Origin: Burkholderiales bacterium PBB1
Lineage (GTDB): Bacteria; Pseudomonadota; Gammaproteobacteria; Burkholderiales; Burkholderiaceae_C
Length of the DNA: 64,000 nt
Assembly (NCBI GenBank): GCA_002255905.1
Contig: NKIN01000002.1
Location: 496,001 to 560,000 of the forward strand
Direction of reading: 5' to 3'
Part shown: in pieces, positions 45,895 through 58,048 of the stretch
How positions within the stretch are numbered: position 1 is the stretch's first letter
Layout: each line of letters starts with the position of its first letter
Made by a program: the position numbers and the translations under genes
Notes under the pieces: generated by a model
Databases searched by the model: none
The model's input: only the letters and a program-made list of their open reading frames with translations
Told to the model about the DNA's origin: nothing

Positions 45895-47913
45895 TCAGGC
45901 AAACGGCCCGCGTTGCGCCCAGTGGCTCAGCACGGCATCCACCGTCGATTCGATGGAAAGGGCCGAGTTGTCCAGAAGCACCGCGTCTGCCGCCGGTTTG
46001 AGGGGTGAAACCGCACGGTTTTGATCCCGCGCATCACGCTCCTGCAATCCTGCAAGCAAGCTCTCCAGTGTAGTCGAAACGCCCGCGGCCTCCAACTGTT
46101 GATGACGCCGACGCGCGCGGGCGTCGGCGCTGGCGGTCAGGTAGATCTTCAGATCGGCGTCCGGGAAAATGGCCGTGCCCATGTCGCGGCCGTCCGCCAC
46201 CAGGCCCGGCAGGCGGCGGAACGACCTTTGCAGTTCCAGCAGGGCCCGTCGCACGGCCGGCCAGGACGAGATTTTCGAGGCGAGCGCGCCGACATTTTCA
46301 TGGCGCAACAGTGCGGAGACGTCGATGCCATCCATGAGTACGGCGCCCGAGTCGAAGCGCAGATCGAGCGTTTGAGCCAGGGCGGCCAAGGCGTTTTCGT
46401 CGCCGGCATCAGTGGCGTTGCGAATCGCGGCCAGGGCGGTCGCCCGGTACAGCACGCCGGAGTCAAGCACCTGGTAGCCCAGGGCGCCGGCCACGGCACA
46501 CGCCAGCGTGCCTTTGCCGGAGGCGGTCGGACCGTCGATGGTGATCACCGGAACCCAGTCGGTCTGTGTGCTGGTCACGGAGAACAGCGTTTCGAAGTAA
46601 TCGGGGAAGGTCTTGGCGACGCATTTCGGGTCGAGGATGCGAACGCGTGCCGGTGTGCCGGGTGCCGGCACTGCCAGCGGGTTGAAGGCGGCCAGCGAGA
46701 AACACATGGCCACCCGGTGATCGTCATAGGTGTGGATGGCTGCCGGCGTCCACTGCCGTGGTGGCGTGATCTCGATGAAGTCGGCTCCCTCGACGACGCT
46801 GGCGCCCAGCTTGCGCAACTCGGTCGCCATGGCCGCGATGCGGTCGGTCTCCTTGACGCGCCAGCTGGCGATGTTGTGCAGACGACTGGGGCCGTCGGCA
46901 TAGAGCGCCATCACCGCCAGCGTCATGGCGGCGTCGGGGATCGCGTTGCAGTCGGCGTCGATGGCCGCCAGGGGCCACCGGCCACGGCGCACCTCGATCC
47001 AGCCCGCTCCGCCGGTGACCTGGGCGCCCATGGCCTGTGCGGCATCGATGAAGCGGATGTCCCCCTGGATCGAATCGGTGCCGACACCCTCGATGCGCAC
47101 CGCCACATCGGTGGCCGCGATCGCCCCGAGCGCAATGAAGTACGACGCCGATGACGCATCTCCCTCGACGTGAACGCTGCCCGGCGAGCGGTAGCGGCTT
47201 CCGGCGGGAATCACAAAACGCTGCCAGCCTTCGCGCTGCACCGCGATGCCGAAGCGCGACAGCAGGTTCAGTGTGATCTCGATGTAGGGCTTGGAGATCA
47301 ACTCCCCCTCGATGTCGATGGTGGCAGGCTGCTCGCTCGTCAAAAGGGGCAGCGCCAGCAACAGCGACGTCAGGAATTGACTCGACACGTCGCCCCGCAC
47401 GCGAATCGGCGCGGACAGGTCGAGGTGGCCTGTGCCAGGCAAGAGCCGCAGCGGCGGGTAACCGGGTTGCCCGAGGTAATCGATGCGGCAACCCAGCGGC
47501 CGCAGCGCATCGACCAGATCGGCAATGGGGCGCTCGTGCATCCGTGGCACGCCGCTCAGCTCGAAGCGACCGCCCTGGGTCGCCGCCAGCATGGCGAGTG
47601 CGGCAGTCAGGGGGCGCATGGCTGTACCGGCATTGCCGAGAAACAGCGATGCTTCGCGCACTGTGAGTCGCCCACCCAGCCCGGTGATACGCAGCGCTGC
47701 GCCCTCGGGCTCGATGCGGCAGCCCAGCGCACGCAGGGCCGTCAGCATCACCTGGGTGTCGTCGGAGTCGAGCAGGTCGTGGACGGTGGTGGTGCCCTCG
47801 CTCAGCCCCGCCAGCAACAGGACGCGGTTGGAGATGCTCTTCGAGCCTGGCAGGCGCACGGTGCCGCCGGCATGAAGCAGGGGAGGGATATCGAGGAAAG
47901 GAATGGCGTACAT
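45895..47913 (-). CDS. aroA-cmk: Fused AroA (EPSP synthase) and cytidylate kinase
   Basis: 672 aa, two enzymes in one frame. Residues 1 to about 440 are 3-phosphoshikimate 1-carboxyvinyltransferase of aromatic synthesis: [46 protein letters not shown]-like [12 protein letters not shown], and YDDHRVAM. From about 455 a complete cytidylate kinase follows: [20 protein letters not shown] (P loop), [31 protein letters not shown], ending ALSHWAQRG-like. CMP kinase feeds pyrimidine nucleotide pools. The link is about 15 residues. The stop in between is absent, so the fusion is genuine; both active sites look intact. ATG 47913 is chosen by homology. Confidence 0.95.
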   Translation of the reverse strand: MYAIPFLDIPPLLHAGGTVRLPGSKSISNRVLLLAGLSEGTTTVHDLLDSDDTQVMLTALRALGCRIEPEGAALRITGLGGRLTVREASLFLGNAGTAMRPLTAALAMLAATQGGRFELSGVPRMHERPIADLVDALRPLGCRIDYLGQPGYPPLRLLPGTGHLDLSAPIRVRGDVSSQFLTSLLLALPLLTSEQPATIDIEGELISKPYIEITLNLLSRFGIAVQREGWQRFVIPAGSRYRSPGSVHVEGDASSASYFIALGAIAATDVAVRIEGVGTDSIQGDIRFIDAAQAMGAQVTGGAGWIEVRRGRWPLAAIDADCNAIPDAAMTLAVMALYADGPSRLHNIASWRVKETDRIAAMATELRKLGASVVEGADFIEITPPRQWTPAAIHTYDDHRVAMCFSLAAFNPLAVPAPGTPARVRILDPKCVAKTFPDYFETLFSVTSTQTDWVPVITIDGPTASGKGTLACAVAGALGYQVLDSGVLYRATALAAIRNATDAGDENALAALAQTLDLRFDSGAVLMDGIDVSALLRHENVGALASKISSWPAVRRALLELQRSFRRLPGLVADGRDMGTAIFPDADLKIYLTASADARARRRHQQLEAAGVSTTLESLLAGLQERDARDQNRAVSPLKPAADAVLLDNSALSIESTVDAVLSHWAQRGPFA

Positions 47914-47936
47914 CGAGGTGCCGCAAAGGGCCGGGT

Positions 47937-48818
47937 TCAGCGCGGCGGTGTCTTGCCGGTGTTCATGGTCCAACCACCGCGTGCCGTCGAGGCGGCGCGG
48001 ATCAGTTGTTCGAGGGCGTCGGCGTTGCCACTGCCCATCACGTACTCCATCGCGTCGAGCGCCTGCCGGAACTGCTTCGTCTGCTTCAGCAGTTCTTCGC
48101 GGTTGGCCAGCAGGATGTCACGCCAGACGGTCGGGTCGCTGGCTGCGATGCGGGTGAAATCGCGAAAGCCCGGACCCGCCAGCGACAGGAAGTCACGCGC
48201 GGCCGGTTGCCCTGCAACGCCGTTGAAATAGGCGAAGGCCAGCAGGTGTGGCAGGTGGCTGACGGCCGCGAAAGCGGCATCGTGGTTTTCGGGCGTCATG
48301 CGCAAGACCTGCGAGCCAACCGCTGCCCAGACATCGGTGGCCTTCTGGATCAGGCTGGGCTCGGTCTGCGGCAGGGGGGTCAGGATGACCTGCCGGCCTT
48401 GGTACAGCGTGGCGTCGGCGTGTTCGATGCCAGCGACTTCCTTGCCCGCAATCGGGTGCGCCGGGACGAAATTGGGCAGTGCTTCCTTCAGCACGCGGCG
48501 TGCGGCATCGACGACATCGCGCTTGGTCGAACCCACGTCCATCAGCAGCACGCCGGGTTCGATCAGGTGGCGGATCGCGCGGAAGGTGGCCTCGCTGGCG
48601 GACACGGGCACCGCCATCAGCACGATGTCCGAGCCCGACACTGCCAGCAGTGCCGATTCGGCAGACTGGTCGATCACGCCCATGCGCCGCGCCTTTTCGG
48701 TGGTCGAAGGCGACTTGCTGTAGCCCACCACGCGCTTGACCAACCCAGCCCGACGCAACGCGAGCGCGAACGATCCGCCCATCAGGCCACAGCCGATGAC
48801 GCCCAGCTGATTGAACAT
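47937..48818 (-). CDS. tyrA: Prephenate dehydrogenase
   Basis: NAD(P)-dependent oxidation and decarboxylation of prephenate (or arogenate) on the way to tyrosine. 293 aa. The Rossmann motif [20 protein letters not shown] starts right after MFNQL, and [28 protein letters not shown] and [16 protein letters not shown] follow. No fused chorismate mutase domain. ATG 48818 is the start; 13 codons of frame upstream are unconserved. It lies 23 bases upstream of the aroA-cmk start. Confidence 0.93.
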   Translation of the reverse strand: MFNQLGVIGCGLMGGSFALALRRAGLVKRVVGYSKSPSTTEKARRMGVIDQSAESALLAVSGSDIVLMAVPVSASEATFRAIRHLIEPGVLLMDVGSTKRDVVDAARRVLKEALPNFVPAHPIAGKEVAGIEHADATLYQGRQVILTPLPQTEPSLIQKATDVWAAVGSQVLRMTPENHDAAFAAVSHLPHLLAFAYFNGVAGQPAARDFLSLAGPGFRDFTRIAASDPTVWRDILLANREELLKQTKQFRQALDAMEYVMGSGNADALEQLIRAASTARGGWTMNTGKTPPR

Positions 48819-49093
48819 GTCAGTGTTCCACCGTGCTTCGCACGACCTGCGACGCATGGAAACGGGTAGCAGATCTGGTTCTGCGCGAGAGCGCTGCGGC
48901 GGGGTGCCGTGTTCCGTTCATGTCCCCCGGGCCGGTTGTCGGCTCGAAGCGCATGGGCAGTGAACCGGCCCGGGGGACATGAGCGGAGCCGGTCAGCCGG
49001 TAGCCTCCGCTGGCGCAGACCGATGCTTGCGGAACTATGTACGCTAACGACCGCGACGGGCTGAACGCTGTCCTAAACATGGCAAGCTTCATC
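48819..49093. other. tyrA-pheA intergenic region
   Basis: 275 bases with no credible gene. Most of it is taken up by a large inverted repeat (see separate entry) and looser complementary flanks: TTCTGCGC on the left and GCGCAGA on the right could extend the stem to about 48880-49020 with bulges. No promoter hexamers were convincing. Confidence 0.55.
48914..48986. repeat. Long inverted repeat between pheA and tyrA
   Basis: Arms of 24 bases (48914-48937 and 48963-48986) pair with a single mismatch; the inner 19, CATGTCCCCCGGGCCGGTT and its complement, pair perfectly across a 25-base loop. There is no T run, so it is not a plain intrinsic terminator. It could form a very stable RNA hairpin between pheA and tyrA, or be a REP-like dispersed palindrome. 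I did not notice another copy in this window. Confidence 0.85.
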
Positions 49094-50200
49094 CTAGTGC
49101 ACGTCGATCGGGTAGGTGCCTAGCAGCTTGAAGTACGCGCAGACGCTGCGCAACTCCTGCAATGCCTGGGCGACCTCGGGCTGGCTGGGGTGGCCTTGCA
49201 CGTCGATGTAGAAGTAGTACTCCCATTGGCCGGAGCGGGCCGGGCGCGACTCGAAGCGACTCATCGACACGCCGTGCGCCTTCAAGGGCATCAGCATGTC
49301 GTAGACCGCGCCGGGCCGGTTCACCACCGAGACAACCAGGCTGGTGCAGTCGTGTCCCGAGGCCTGCGGCTGCGGGTGGCGCTGCGGGTCGGTGACCACC
49401 GCGAAGCGGGTGCGGTTGTGGGCGTCGTCCTGGATCGCGGGTGACACCACATGCAGGCCAAACTCGCTGCCCGCGCGGTCGCCGGCCACCGCCGCGAGGC
49501 GGGCATCCAGGCTGGCCAGCCGCGCGCCTTCCGCATTGCTCGAGACCGGTCGACGCTCGACATTCGGCAGGTGGGTGTTGAGCCAGCCCTGGCACTGCGC
49601 CAGCGCCTGCGGATGGGCACAGACAGCCTCGATGCCGTCCAGCGAATTTTCCCGGCGCAGCAGGTTGTGGCGCACGAACAGGCTGGTCTCGCCGATGATG
49701 AACAGCGGAGTGGTCAGGAACAGATCAAGCGAGCGTGCGACCACGCCCTCGGTGGAGTTCTCGACTGGCACCACGCCGAAATCGGCTACGCCGGCAGTGG
49801 TCGAGCGGAACACCTCGTCGATGCTGCTGCAAGGCACCTTGACGATGGATGAGCCAAAAAACCCGAGGGCGGCGGCTTCGCTGAAGGTCCCGGCCGGACC
49901 CAGGTAGGCCACCCGCGTGGGTGTTTCCAGCGCACGACAGGCTGACATGATCTCGCGCCAGATCGGTGCGACGCTGTCCGAGGCCAGGGGCCCTGCGTTG
50001 CCGGCTTTCAAACCGTCGATCACCTGGGCTTCACGCTCCGGGCGGAAGGCCACCGAACCTTCTTTCTTTTTCACCTCGCCGACCTTCAGCGCCAGCGCCG
50101 CGCGCTGGTTCAGCAGCGCCAGCAGCTCGCGGTCGAGCGCGTCTATCTGCGTGCGCAGTGACAGCAGTTCGGGATGGGGCGGGGCGGTGGGCTCAGACAT
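49094..50200 (-). CDS. pheA: Bifunctional chorismate mutase / prephenate dehydratase
   Basis: Converts chorismate to prephenate and on to phenylpyruvate. 368 aa: AroQ-type chorismate mutase at residues about 12-95 ([34 protein letters not shown]), dehydratase domain 105-285 ([37 protein letters not shown]), and a C-terminal ACT domain for Phe feedback ([42 protein letters not shown] binds Phe). ATG 50200 overlaps the serC end by 8 bases; open frame upstream is unconserved. Confidence 0.96.
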   Translation of the reverse strand: MSEPTAPPHPELLSLRTQIDALDRELLALLNQRAALALKVGEVKKKEGSVAFRPEREAQVIDGLKAGNAGPLASDSVAPIWREIMSACRALETPTRVAYLGPAGTFSEAAALGFFGSSIVKVPCSSIDEVFRSTTAGVADFGVVPVENSTEGVVARSLDLFLTTPLFIIGETSLFVRHNLLRRENSLDGIEAVCAHPQALAQCQGWLNTHLPNVERRPVSSNAEGARLASLDARLAAVAGDRAGSEFGLHVVSPAIQDDAHNRTRFAVVTDPQRHPQPQASGHDCTSLVVSVVNRPGAVYDMLMPLKAHGVSMSRFESRPARSGQWEYYFYIDVQGHPSQPEVAQALQELRSVCAYFKLLGTYPIDVH

Positions 50201-51308
50201 GGTGCGACTCGAACGCATGCATGTGTTGGACCAGCGCTTGCACGCCCTCGATCGGCATCGCGTTGTACAGGCTCGCCCGCAGGCCACCCACCGATTTGTG
50301 CCCCTTGAGTTGCAACAAGCCGGCCTCGCGCGCCTGCACCAGGAAGGGCTCGGTCAGTGACTCGTCGGCCAGGAAGAACGGGACGTTCATTCGGGAGCGG
50401 CAACTCGGGTCGATCTGATTGCGGTACAGCTTGGAGCCATCGATGCAGTCGTACAGCAGCTTCGCCTTCGCGATGTTGCGAGCCTCGATGGCTGCCAACC
50501 CGTGCAACCCGGACTCGGTCTGCCGCTTCAGCCACTGGAAGGTGAGCCCGGCGATATAGATCGCGTAGGTGGGTGGGGTGTTGAACATCGAGCCCTGATC
50601 GGCGACGGTGCGGTAGTCGAACACCGAGGGGCAGATCGACAACGCGTGGCCCAGCAAGTCTTCGCGCACGATCACCAGCGTCAAGCCGGCTGGGCCGATG
50701 TTCTTCTGTGCGCCGGCGTACGCGAGGCCGACGCGCGTCCAGTCGATCGGGCGCGAGGCGATGTGCGATGAGCAATCGATCACCAGCGGGGCGTCGCATC
50801 CCAGCGCACTCAGATCAGGCAAGTCCTGGAATTCGATGCCATCGATGGTTTCGTTGCTGCACACGTGCACGTACGAGGTGTTGGCGCTGAGTTGCCATGA
50901 CGACGGCGGGGGCAGGCGCATCGGGCGTTCGTCGCTCAGCCTGGCGGCCACGTGCGCTTCGCCATATCGCCGCGCTTCAGCCTGAGACTTGATCGACCAC
51001 GAGCCGGTCAGCACGAAATCGGCCGTTCGGCTTGCCGAACGGGCCATCAGGTTCATCGGGACGATCGCGTTCTGGCCCAGACCGCCGCCTTGCATGAACA
51101 GGATGCGAAACGATGCCGGTACCGCCAGCAAGTCGCGCAGATCGTGCTCGGCCTGTTCGCAGATCGACATGAAGTCGCGTCCGCGGTGGCTCATCTCCAT
51201 CACGCTGACGCCGCTGCCGTGCCAGTCGAGCATCTCGGCTGCGGCCTGCTCCAGCACTTCCAGCGGGAGTGCAGCCGGGCCGGCCGAAAAATTGAACGGT
51301 CGGACCAT
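50193..51308 (-). CDS. serC: Phosphoserine aminotransferase
   Basis: PLP enzyme making 3-phosphoserine (and 4-phosphohydroxythreonine for pyridoxal phosphate synthesis). 371 aa. [19 protein letters not shown] opens the protein, [10 protein letters not shown] and [10 protein letters not shown] bind phosphate, and Lys202 in [12 protein letters not shown] is the PLP lysine; the C terminus has [16 protein letters not shown]. Length and order (gyrA-serC-pheA) are standard for Burkholderiales, with a DUF2059 gene inserted before it. Confidence 0.97.
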   Translation of the reverse strand: MVRPFNFSAGPAALPLEVLEQAAAEMLDWHGSGVSVMEMSHRGRDFMSICEQAEHDLRDLLAVPASFRILFMQGGGLGQNAIVPMNLMARSASRTADFVLTGSWSIKSQAEARRYGEAHVAARLSDERPMRLPPPSSWQLSANTSYVHVCSNETIDGIEFQDLPDLSALGCDAPLVIDCSSHIASRPIDWTRVGLAYAGAQKNIGPAGLTLVIVREDLLGHALSICPSVFDYRTVADQGSMFNTPPTYAIYIAGLTFQWLKRQTESGLHGLAAIEARNIAKAKLLYDCIDGSKLYRNQIDPSCRSRMNVPFFLADESLTEPFLVQAREAGLLQLKGHKSVGGLRASLYNAMPIEGVQALVQHMHAFESHHV

Positions 51309-51315
51309 GGACGAT

Positions 51316-51929
51316 CTACTTGCCGGTCGTTTTTGCAGGCGAGCTGGTTGGGGCTGCTCCAGTGGACAGGGTGCCGATGGCCGTGGTCAGTGTCGTGCGT
51401 ACCTTCTGCTGAAGAGCCCGGAATTTCGGGTCGAGCAGAGGCGATGTTTCGGTGGCCAGCTTCTGCATGAAGGAGGTCTGGATGTCGGGCAGCAGCTGCT
51501 GGAATTTCTTGTTGACCGGCGATTCGGTCCAGGCAATGAACTGCCTGAGCTCGTCCTCGGTGAACTTCTCCTCCAGGCCGCTGCCGAAGGTCGACGGAAC
51601 CAGCATCGTGGTGCGTTCGCGCACGAGGGTCGAAGACTCATCGACGAACTTCTTGACGTCGGCCTCGATCTGCTTGCCAGTGGCGTCGCGCTTTTCTGCC
51701 GGTACCTGGGTCTGCAAGGCCTGCGCCGCGGCCTGCATCAGCTGGATCGCGGGCCGTTCCACGATGCTGCGTGACAAGCCGTCGAAGTTGGCTTGCTGCA
51801 GTTGCAGCAGCTTCTTGACGAGCTCTTTCTTCGCGGCAGAGGTTGGCGCTGAAGCGGGCGCAGCGGCTGCGGTTTGTGCCTGTGCGTGCATGGCAAAGCA
51901 CAGGGCAGTCAGCGCGAGGAGTCGTTTCA

Positions 51930-51933
<4 letters not shown>
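51316..51933 (-). CDS. DUF2059 exported protein
   Basis: 205 aa with a signal peptide ([19 protein letters not shown] before QTA), then an Ala/Pro-rich spacer and a helical DUF2059 domain (about residues 35-170; [24 protein letters not shown] is the family's conserved segment). A Thr/Ser-rich tail follows. Function unknown; DUF2059 proteins are periplasmic and helical. Its start overlaps the gyrA stop (ATGA), and it lies 8 bases ahead of serC, so it belongs to that transcription unit. Confidence 0.88.
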
Positions 51934-54590
<2,657 letters not shown>

Positions 54591-54658
54591 GCGAAAAAGC
54601 AGGCGTGGTGCACGTTTCGGGGCTTCGGCGTAGGGCGTTCCATCACGCCGGGACCCTC

Positions 54659-54664
54659 ATTGTA
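54659..54664 (-). promoter_or_regulatory. Candidate -10 element for gyrA
   Basis: On the minus strand TACAAT lies about 70 bases upstream of the gyrA start. No matching -35 hexamer is at 16-18 bases, so this is a guess from one hexamer. The remainder of 54591-54858 must also hold the divergent ompA promoter, for which I saw no clear pair of hexamers. Confidence 0.3.
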
Positions 54665-54858
54665 GGTGTCGGTCATCGTTGCGAATAGACAACAAATTCC
54701 GAGGTGCCCTGCCACTGTCACAAGGGCAGGTAGGATCGTGAATACCCTATGGCACAATGAATTTTTTGCGGCTGTTCGAGTTGAAAACGACCCGAAGCCC
54801 TTGAATTCACCGTAGTTTGAAAACGATCTGATCGCACTTTCTCTGGAGATAAGAAACC

Positions 54859-55533
54859 ATGAATAAATTGAATAGCCTGGCTGTGCTGGTCGCCATCGCT
54901 GCGCTCGGCGGCTGCGCCACCCAAGGCACGGGTGCACCAGCGCCCACCAAGGCTCCCCAGGTCATCGACAACTGGAGAAGCGCGGACGGTATCGTCTGGA
55001 AAAATGGCACCAACGAATACTGCTGGCGCAATAACTTGTGGACGCCAGCCACCGCAGTGGCCGAATGCGACGGTGCGCTGAAGGCGCCTCCGGCCGCTGC
55101 TCCAGAAGCACCTGCCGCGCCTGCCGCGACGCCAGCCCCTGCCGCCCCGGCCGTGGTTCCGGCGCCCGTCAGCGAGAAGGTCACCTTCGCTGCCGACGCC
55201 TTCTTCGACTTCGACAAGTCGGTGCTCAAGCCAGAAGGCAAGGCCAAGCTCGACGACGTGGTCAGCAAGCTCGGCTCGATCAACCTGGAAGTCATCATCG
55301 CCGTCGGCCACACCGACTCGATCGGTACCGATGCCTACAACCAGGCGCTGTCAGTGCGTCGTTCCGAAGCCGTCAAGTCGTATCTGATCGGCAAGGGCGT
55401 CGACAAGAACCGCGTCTACACCGAAGGCAAGGGCGAAAAGCAGCCTGTCGCCGACAACAAGACGGCCGACGGCCGCGCCAAGAACCGCCGCGTCGAGATC
55501 GAAGTGGTCGGTACCAAGGCCGCGCCGAAGTAA
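54859..55533 (+). CDS. OmpA-family outer-membrane lipoprotein-like protein
   Basis: 224 aa. The signal peptide ends in a lipobox LGGC (Cys19), so it is probably lipid-anchored, which is usual for this betaproteobacterial OmpA type; WRSADGIVWKNGTNEYCWRN is the family's N-terminal module, then an Ala/Pro-rich hinge (about 75-103), and an OmpA_C peptidoglycan-binding domain from about 108 (FFDFDKSVLKPEGKAKLDD, GHTDSIGTDAYNQALSVRR, with the ligand-binding Asp and the late Arg in KNRRVEIEV). There is no N-terminal beta barrel. It tethers the outer membrane to the wall. ATG 54859 follows GGAG. A strong terminator follows. Confidence 0.92.
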   Translation: MNKLNSLAVLVAIAALGGCATQGTGAPAPTKAPQVIDNWRSADGIVWKNGTNEYCWRNNLWTPATAVAECDGALKAPPAAAPEAPAAPAATPAPAAPAVVPAPVSEKVTFAADAFFDFDKSVLKPEGKAKLDDVVSKLGSINLEVIIAVGHTDSIGTDAYNQALSVRRSEAVKSYLIGKGVDKNRVYTEGKGEKQPVADNKTADGRAKNRRVEIEVVGTKAAPK

Positions 55534-55554
55534 TCCACCTCAGTGGATGTCATC

Positions 55555-55579
55555 AAACCCCGCTTCGGCGGGGTTTTTT
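55555..55579 (+). terminator. Rho-independent terminator after ompA-like gene
   Basis: AAACCCCGC-TTC-GGCGGGG followed by T6: stem CCCCGC/GCGGGG with a UUCG-type loop and a T run at 55574-55579. It separates the OmpA-like gene from ubiG, whose start codon is only about 20 bases further on. Confidence 0.92.
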
Positions 55580-55599
55580 GTTTGGATACCATTCTTCTC

Positions 55600-56304
55600 A
55601 TGACCATCAACGCCGATCCCCAAGAGCTCGCCAAATTCAGCGATCTGGCCCACCGCTGGTGGGATACCGAAAGCGAATTCCGACCGCTGCACCAGATCAA
55701 CCCCTTGCGACTGGACTGGATCGACCAACGTGCCCGTGTGTCTGGCAAGCGCGTGCTCGATGTGGGCTGCGGTGGTGGCATCCTGTCGGACGCGATGGCT
55801 CGCCGCGGCGCCAACGTGCTCGGCATCGATTTATCGACCAAGGCCCTGCGCGTGGCCATGCTGCATGCACTGGAAGCGGGCACGCCGTCGGTCGAGTACC
55901 GCGAAGTGGCCGTTGAATCGCTCGCCGCCGACATGCCCGGCCAGTTCGACATCGTCACGTGCATGGAGATGCTCGAACATGTGCCCGATCCAGCCTCCGT
56001 GGTCGCTTCATGCGCGGCACTGTGCAAGCCCGGGGGGTGGTTGTTCTTTTCGACCTTGAACCGCAACTTCAAGTCGTTCCTGTTCGCAATCGTCGGTGCG
56101 GAGCATGTGCTCAAGTTGTTGCCTAAAGGCACGCATGAATACGTGAAATTCATCAAGCCGAGCGAGCTGGCCGCGCATTGCCGAGCAGCGGGCCTGAACG
56201 TTACCGAGTCCAGCGGGCTCGAATACAACCCGTTCACACGTCGCTACTGGCTGTCTGACGACACCAGCGTCAACTACATGCTGGCCTGCCGCAAGCCGGC
56301 ATGA
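55600..56304 (+). CDS. ubiG: Ubiquinone biosynthesis O-methyltransferase
   Basis: SAM-dependent enzyme for both O-methylations in ubiquinone synthesis. 234 aa. [30 protein letters not shown] is the family N terminus; [20 protein letters not shown] binds [14 protein letters not shown] and [10 protein letters not shown] follow. Start at ATG 55600; ribosome-binding site is poor, and the frame upstream runs through the terminator, so it is not coding there. Gene order ompA-ubiG-gph is typical of Burkholderiales. Confidence 0.95.
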   Translation: MTINADPQELAKFSDLAHRWWDTESEFRPLHQINPLRLDWIDQRARVSGKRVLDVGCGGGILSDAMARRGANVLGIDLSTKALRVAMLHALEAGTPSVEYREVAVESLAADMPGQFDIVTCMEMLEHVPDPASVVASCAALCKPGGWLFFSTLNRNFKSFLFAIVGAEHVLKLLPKGTHEYVKFIKPSELAAHCRAAGLNVTESSGLEYNPFTRRYWLSDDTSVNYMLACRKPA

Positions 56305-56314
56305 GCACCACCCG

Positions 56315-56980
56315 ATGAAGCATGACTTTGCCGCCGTGCTGTTCGATCTGGACGGCACCGTGATCGACAGCGCGCCCGATCTGGCCGGGGCTGCCAACGA
56401 AATGCGCCGCGCCCGCGGCTTGCCTGATGCACCTTACGACCGGCTGCGCGCCACGGTTGGCTCCGGCGCCCGTGGCCTGGTCGGCGAAGCCTTCGGGGTG
56501 GTGCCTGGCGACGATGAATTCATCGCGCTGCGCGATGAATTCCTGGACCGTTATGCCTTGCGATTGACGAACGAAACCCGCGTCTTCGAGCATGTTCGCC
56601 CGCTGCTCGACGCGCTTGATGCGCGCGCTGTGCCTTGGGGCATCGTCACCAACAAGGCGATTCGCTACGCCGAGCCGGTCACACGCGCACTCGGCTTGTA
56701 CGACCGCGCCGCCGTGGTGATCGGCGGGGACAGCACGCCCCATGCGAAGCCGCACCCAGAACCACTGCTGGAAGCGGCTCGTCGCATGCAGATCGAGCCG
56801 GTTCGTTGCCTGTACGTGGGCGACGATGCGCGCGATGTCCAGGCCGGCCGCGCCGCGGGCATGCTCACCGTGGCCGTGACCTGGGGCTATCTCGGCACGG
56901 GCGATCCGGTCGAGGCCTGGGGTGCGCATCACACCGTCGGCCAGGCGATGGACATCTTGCAATTGCTGAGGATGGCCTAA
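56315..56980 (+). CDS. gph: Phosphoglycolate phosphatase
   Basis: HAD-superfamily hydrolase that removes phosphate from 2-phosphoglycolate formed in DNA repair or photorespiration. 221 aa. Motif I VLFDLDGTVIDSAPDLAGAAN with both Asp, motif II IVTNK, motif III Lys in HAKPHPEPLLEAA, motif IV YVGDDARDVQAGRAAGM; the helical cap lies between. Starts 10 bases after ubiG. Substrate is by family and context; other HAD phosphatases are close. Confidence 0.9.
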   Translation: MKHDFAAVLFDLDGTVIDSAPDLAGAANEMRRARGLPDAPYDRLRATVGSGARGLVGEAFGVVPGDDEFIALRDEFLDRYALRLTNETRVFEHVRPLLDALDARAVPWGIVTNKAIRYAEPVTRALGLYDRAAVVIGGDSTPHAKPHPEPLLEAARRMQIEPVRCLYVGDDARDVQAGRAAGMLTVAVTWGYLGTGDPVEAWGAHHTVGQAMDILQLLRMA

Positions 56981-56993
56981 ACTCAGAAGCTCT

Positions 56994-57364
56994 GGGACCG
57001 ACCTGGCTTCGACGTGGGTGCGGATTTGGACTAGGGCATGCCGAGCACCAGTTCGCTCGTAAAACCACTGGAAACAAAGTAACTGCGAACGACTCTACGT
57101 ACGCTCTCGCCGCTTAAAACCGGCGAGCTTCGCAACAGTTGGCCGATGGGCTGGGCCTGAGGGGTAACCCAAGGGCTGCGAAGTCATACACATGGGCTCG
57201 TCCTGCGCCGCGTCATTCGGTGCAGGATCAAACTAAGTGAATCGAGGTGGTTTCAGCGTGCTGCTGCGCGGTGATCACCTTTAAATCCAAATCAGTCAGC
57301 TACGCATGTAGAACTACCTGATGATGGCTTGCGGACGGGGGTTCGATTCCCCCCGGTTCCACCA
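56994..57364 (+). ncRNA. ssrA: tmRNA
   Basis: 371 bases. The 5' end GGGACCG pairs with CGGTTCC before A-CCA (57362-57364), forming a tRNA-like acceptor stem; GGGGGTTCGATTCCCCCC is the T arm and CTGGCTTCGACGTGGGTGC is the conserved 5' block. The message part codes ANDSTYALAA (57084-57113) and TAA, the proteolysis tag for stalled ribosomes; the resume codon is GCG. The 3' CCA is encoded. It follows gph by 13 bases. Positions of the ends are set by the acceptor pairing. Confidence 0.95.
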
Positions 57365-57448
57365 ATCAAGGCTCCGCAAGGGGCCTCATGAGACCGCAGG
57401 CGCGGCGGTGTCTGTTGCCTGGGGTCTTTGCCAGCAAACACTCTGGAC

Positions 57449-57913
57449 ATGAAACGCACTCTGTTCTGCCTGCTCGCCGCCGGCTCCTTTTCGGCAATGG
57501 CCGACACCATCGGCGAAGTCGACACGGTGTTCAAGCTGGTCGGCCCCGATCACAAGATCGTCGTCGATGCCCACGACGATCCGAAGGTGAGTGGCGTGAC
57601 CTGCTATGTCTCCAGGGCCAAGACCGGGGGCATCAAGGGCGCGCTGGGACTGGCCGAAGACAAGTCGGAAGCGTCGATCGCCTGCCGTCAGATCGGCCCG
57701 ATCAGCTTCACCGAGCCGGTGAAAAGCCAGGAAGAGATGTTCACCGAGCGCATCTCGCTGGTCTTCAAGAAGCTGCGTGTGGTGCGCATGGTGGATGAAA
57801 AGCGTCATGCGCTGGTCTACCTAACCTACTCCGATCGTCTGATCGACGGCTCGCCCCAGAACAGCGTGACCGTGGTGCCCATCGACCGGTCGATCACGAT
57901 CCCAGTGAAGTAA
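57449..57913 (+). CDS. creA: CreA family protein
   Basis: 154 aa, exported (signal peptide [18 protein letters not shown] before DTIG). The mature protein begins [25 protein letters not shown], then [24 protein letters not shown] and SIACRQIG, the CreA family pattern, with the two Cys perhaps joined by a disulphide. Function is not established. ATG 57449 is set by the signal peptide; the ribosome-binding site is weak. A hairpin follows, then the hsp20 promoter. Confidence 0.92.
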   Translation: MKRTLFCLLAAGSFSAMADTIGEVDTVFKLVGPDHKIVVDAHDDPKVSGVTCYVSRAKTGGIKGALGLAEDKSEASIACRQIGPISFTEPVKSQEEMFTERISLVFKKLRVVRMVDEKRHALVYLTYSDRLIDGSPQNSVTVVPIDRSITIPVK

Positions 57914-57923
57914 AGCCGCGCAC

Positions 57924-57945
57924 CGCCTGTGCGCCCGCACAGGCG
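57924..57945 (+). terminator. GC hairpin after creA
   Basis: CGCCTGTGCG-CC-CGCACAGGCG is a perfect 10-bp inverted repeat with a 2-base centre, 11 bases past the creA stop and ending 11 bases before the sigma-32 -35 element. It may terminate creA transcription, though there is no T run; an operator for the hsp20 promoter is the other possibility. It is not a CIRCE element. Confidence 0.4.
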
Positions 57946-57955
57946 AACGGCAGCC

Positions 57956-57983
57956 CTTGAAAGCGACAGGGGCACCCCTATTT
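57956..57983 (+). promoter_or_regulatory. Sigma-32 heat-shock promoter for the hsp20 operon
   Basis: CTTGAAA (57956-57962), a 12-base spacer, and CCCCTATTT (57975-57983) match the RpoH consensus CTTGAAA and CCCCATNTA very closely. The first hsp20 start codon is 66 bases further on, behind GGAGGA. Confidence 0.85.
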
Positions 57984-58048
57984 TTTCAGTGAGCCGGCGG
58001 GTCCTGGTCTCCTGCCGGTGTCAATCATTGAATCGGAGGACACACACC

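Noticed and set aside
48820-49092. 90-codon minus-strand frame between tyrA and pheA
   Set aside because: It runs through the long inverted repeat and shows no conserved pattern; better explained as non-coding.
57326-57364. Separate tRNA at the 3' end of ssrA
   Set aside because: The T arm and acceptor belong to the tmRNA; the matching 5' acceptor strand lies at 56994 and there is no anticodon arm beside it.
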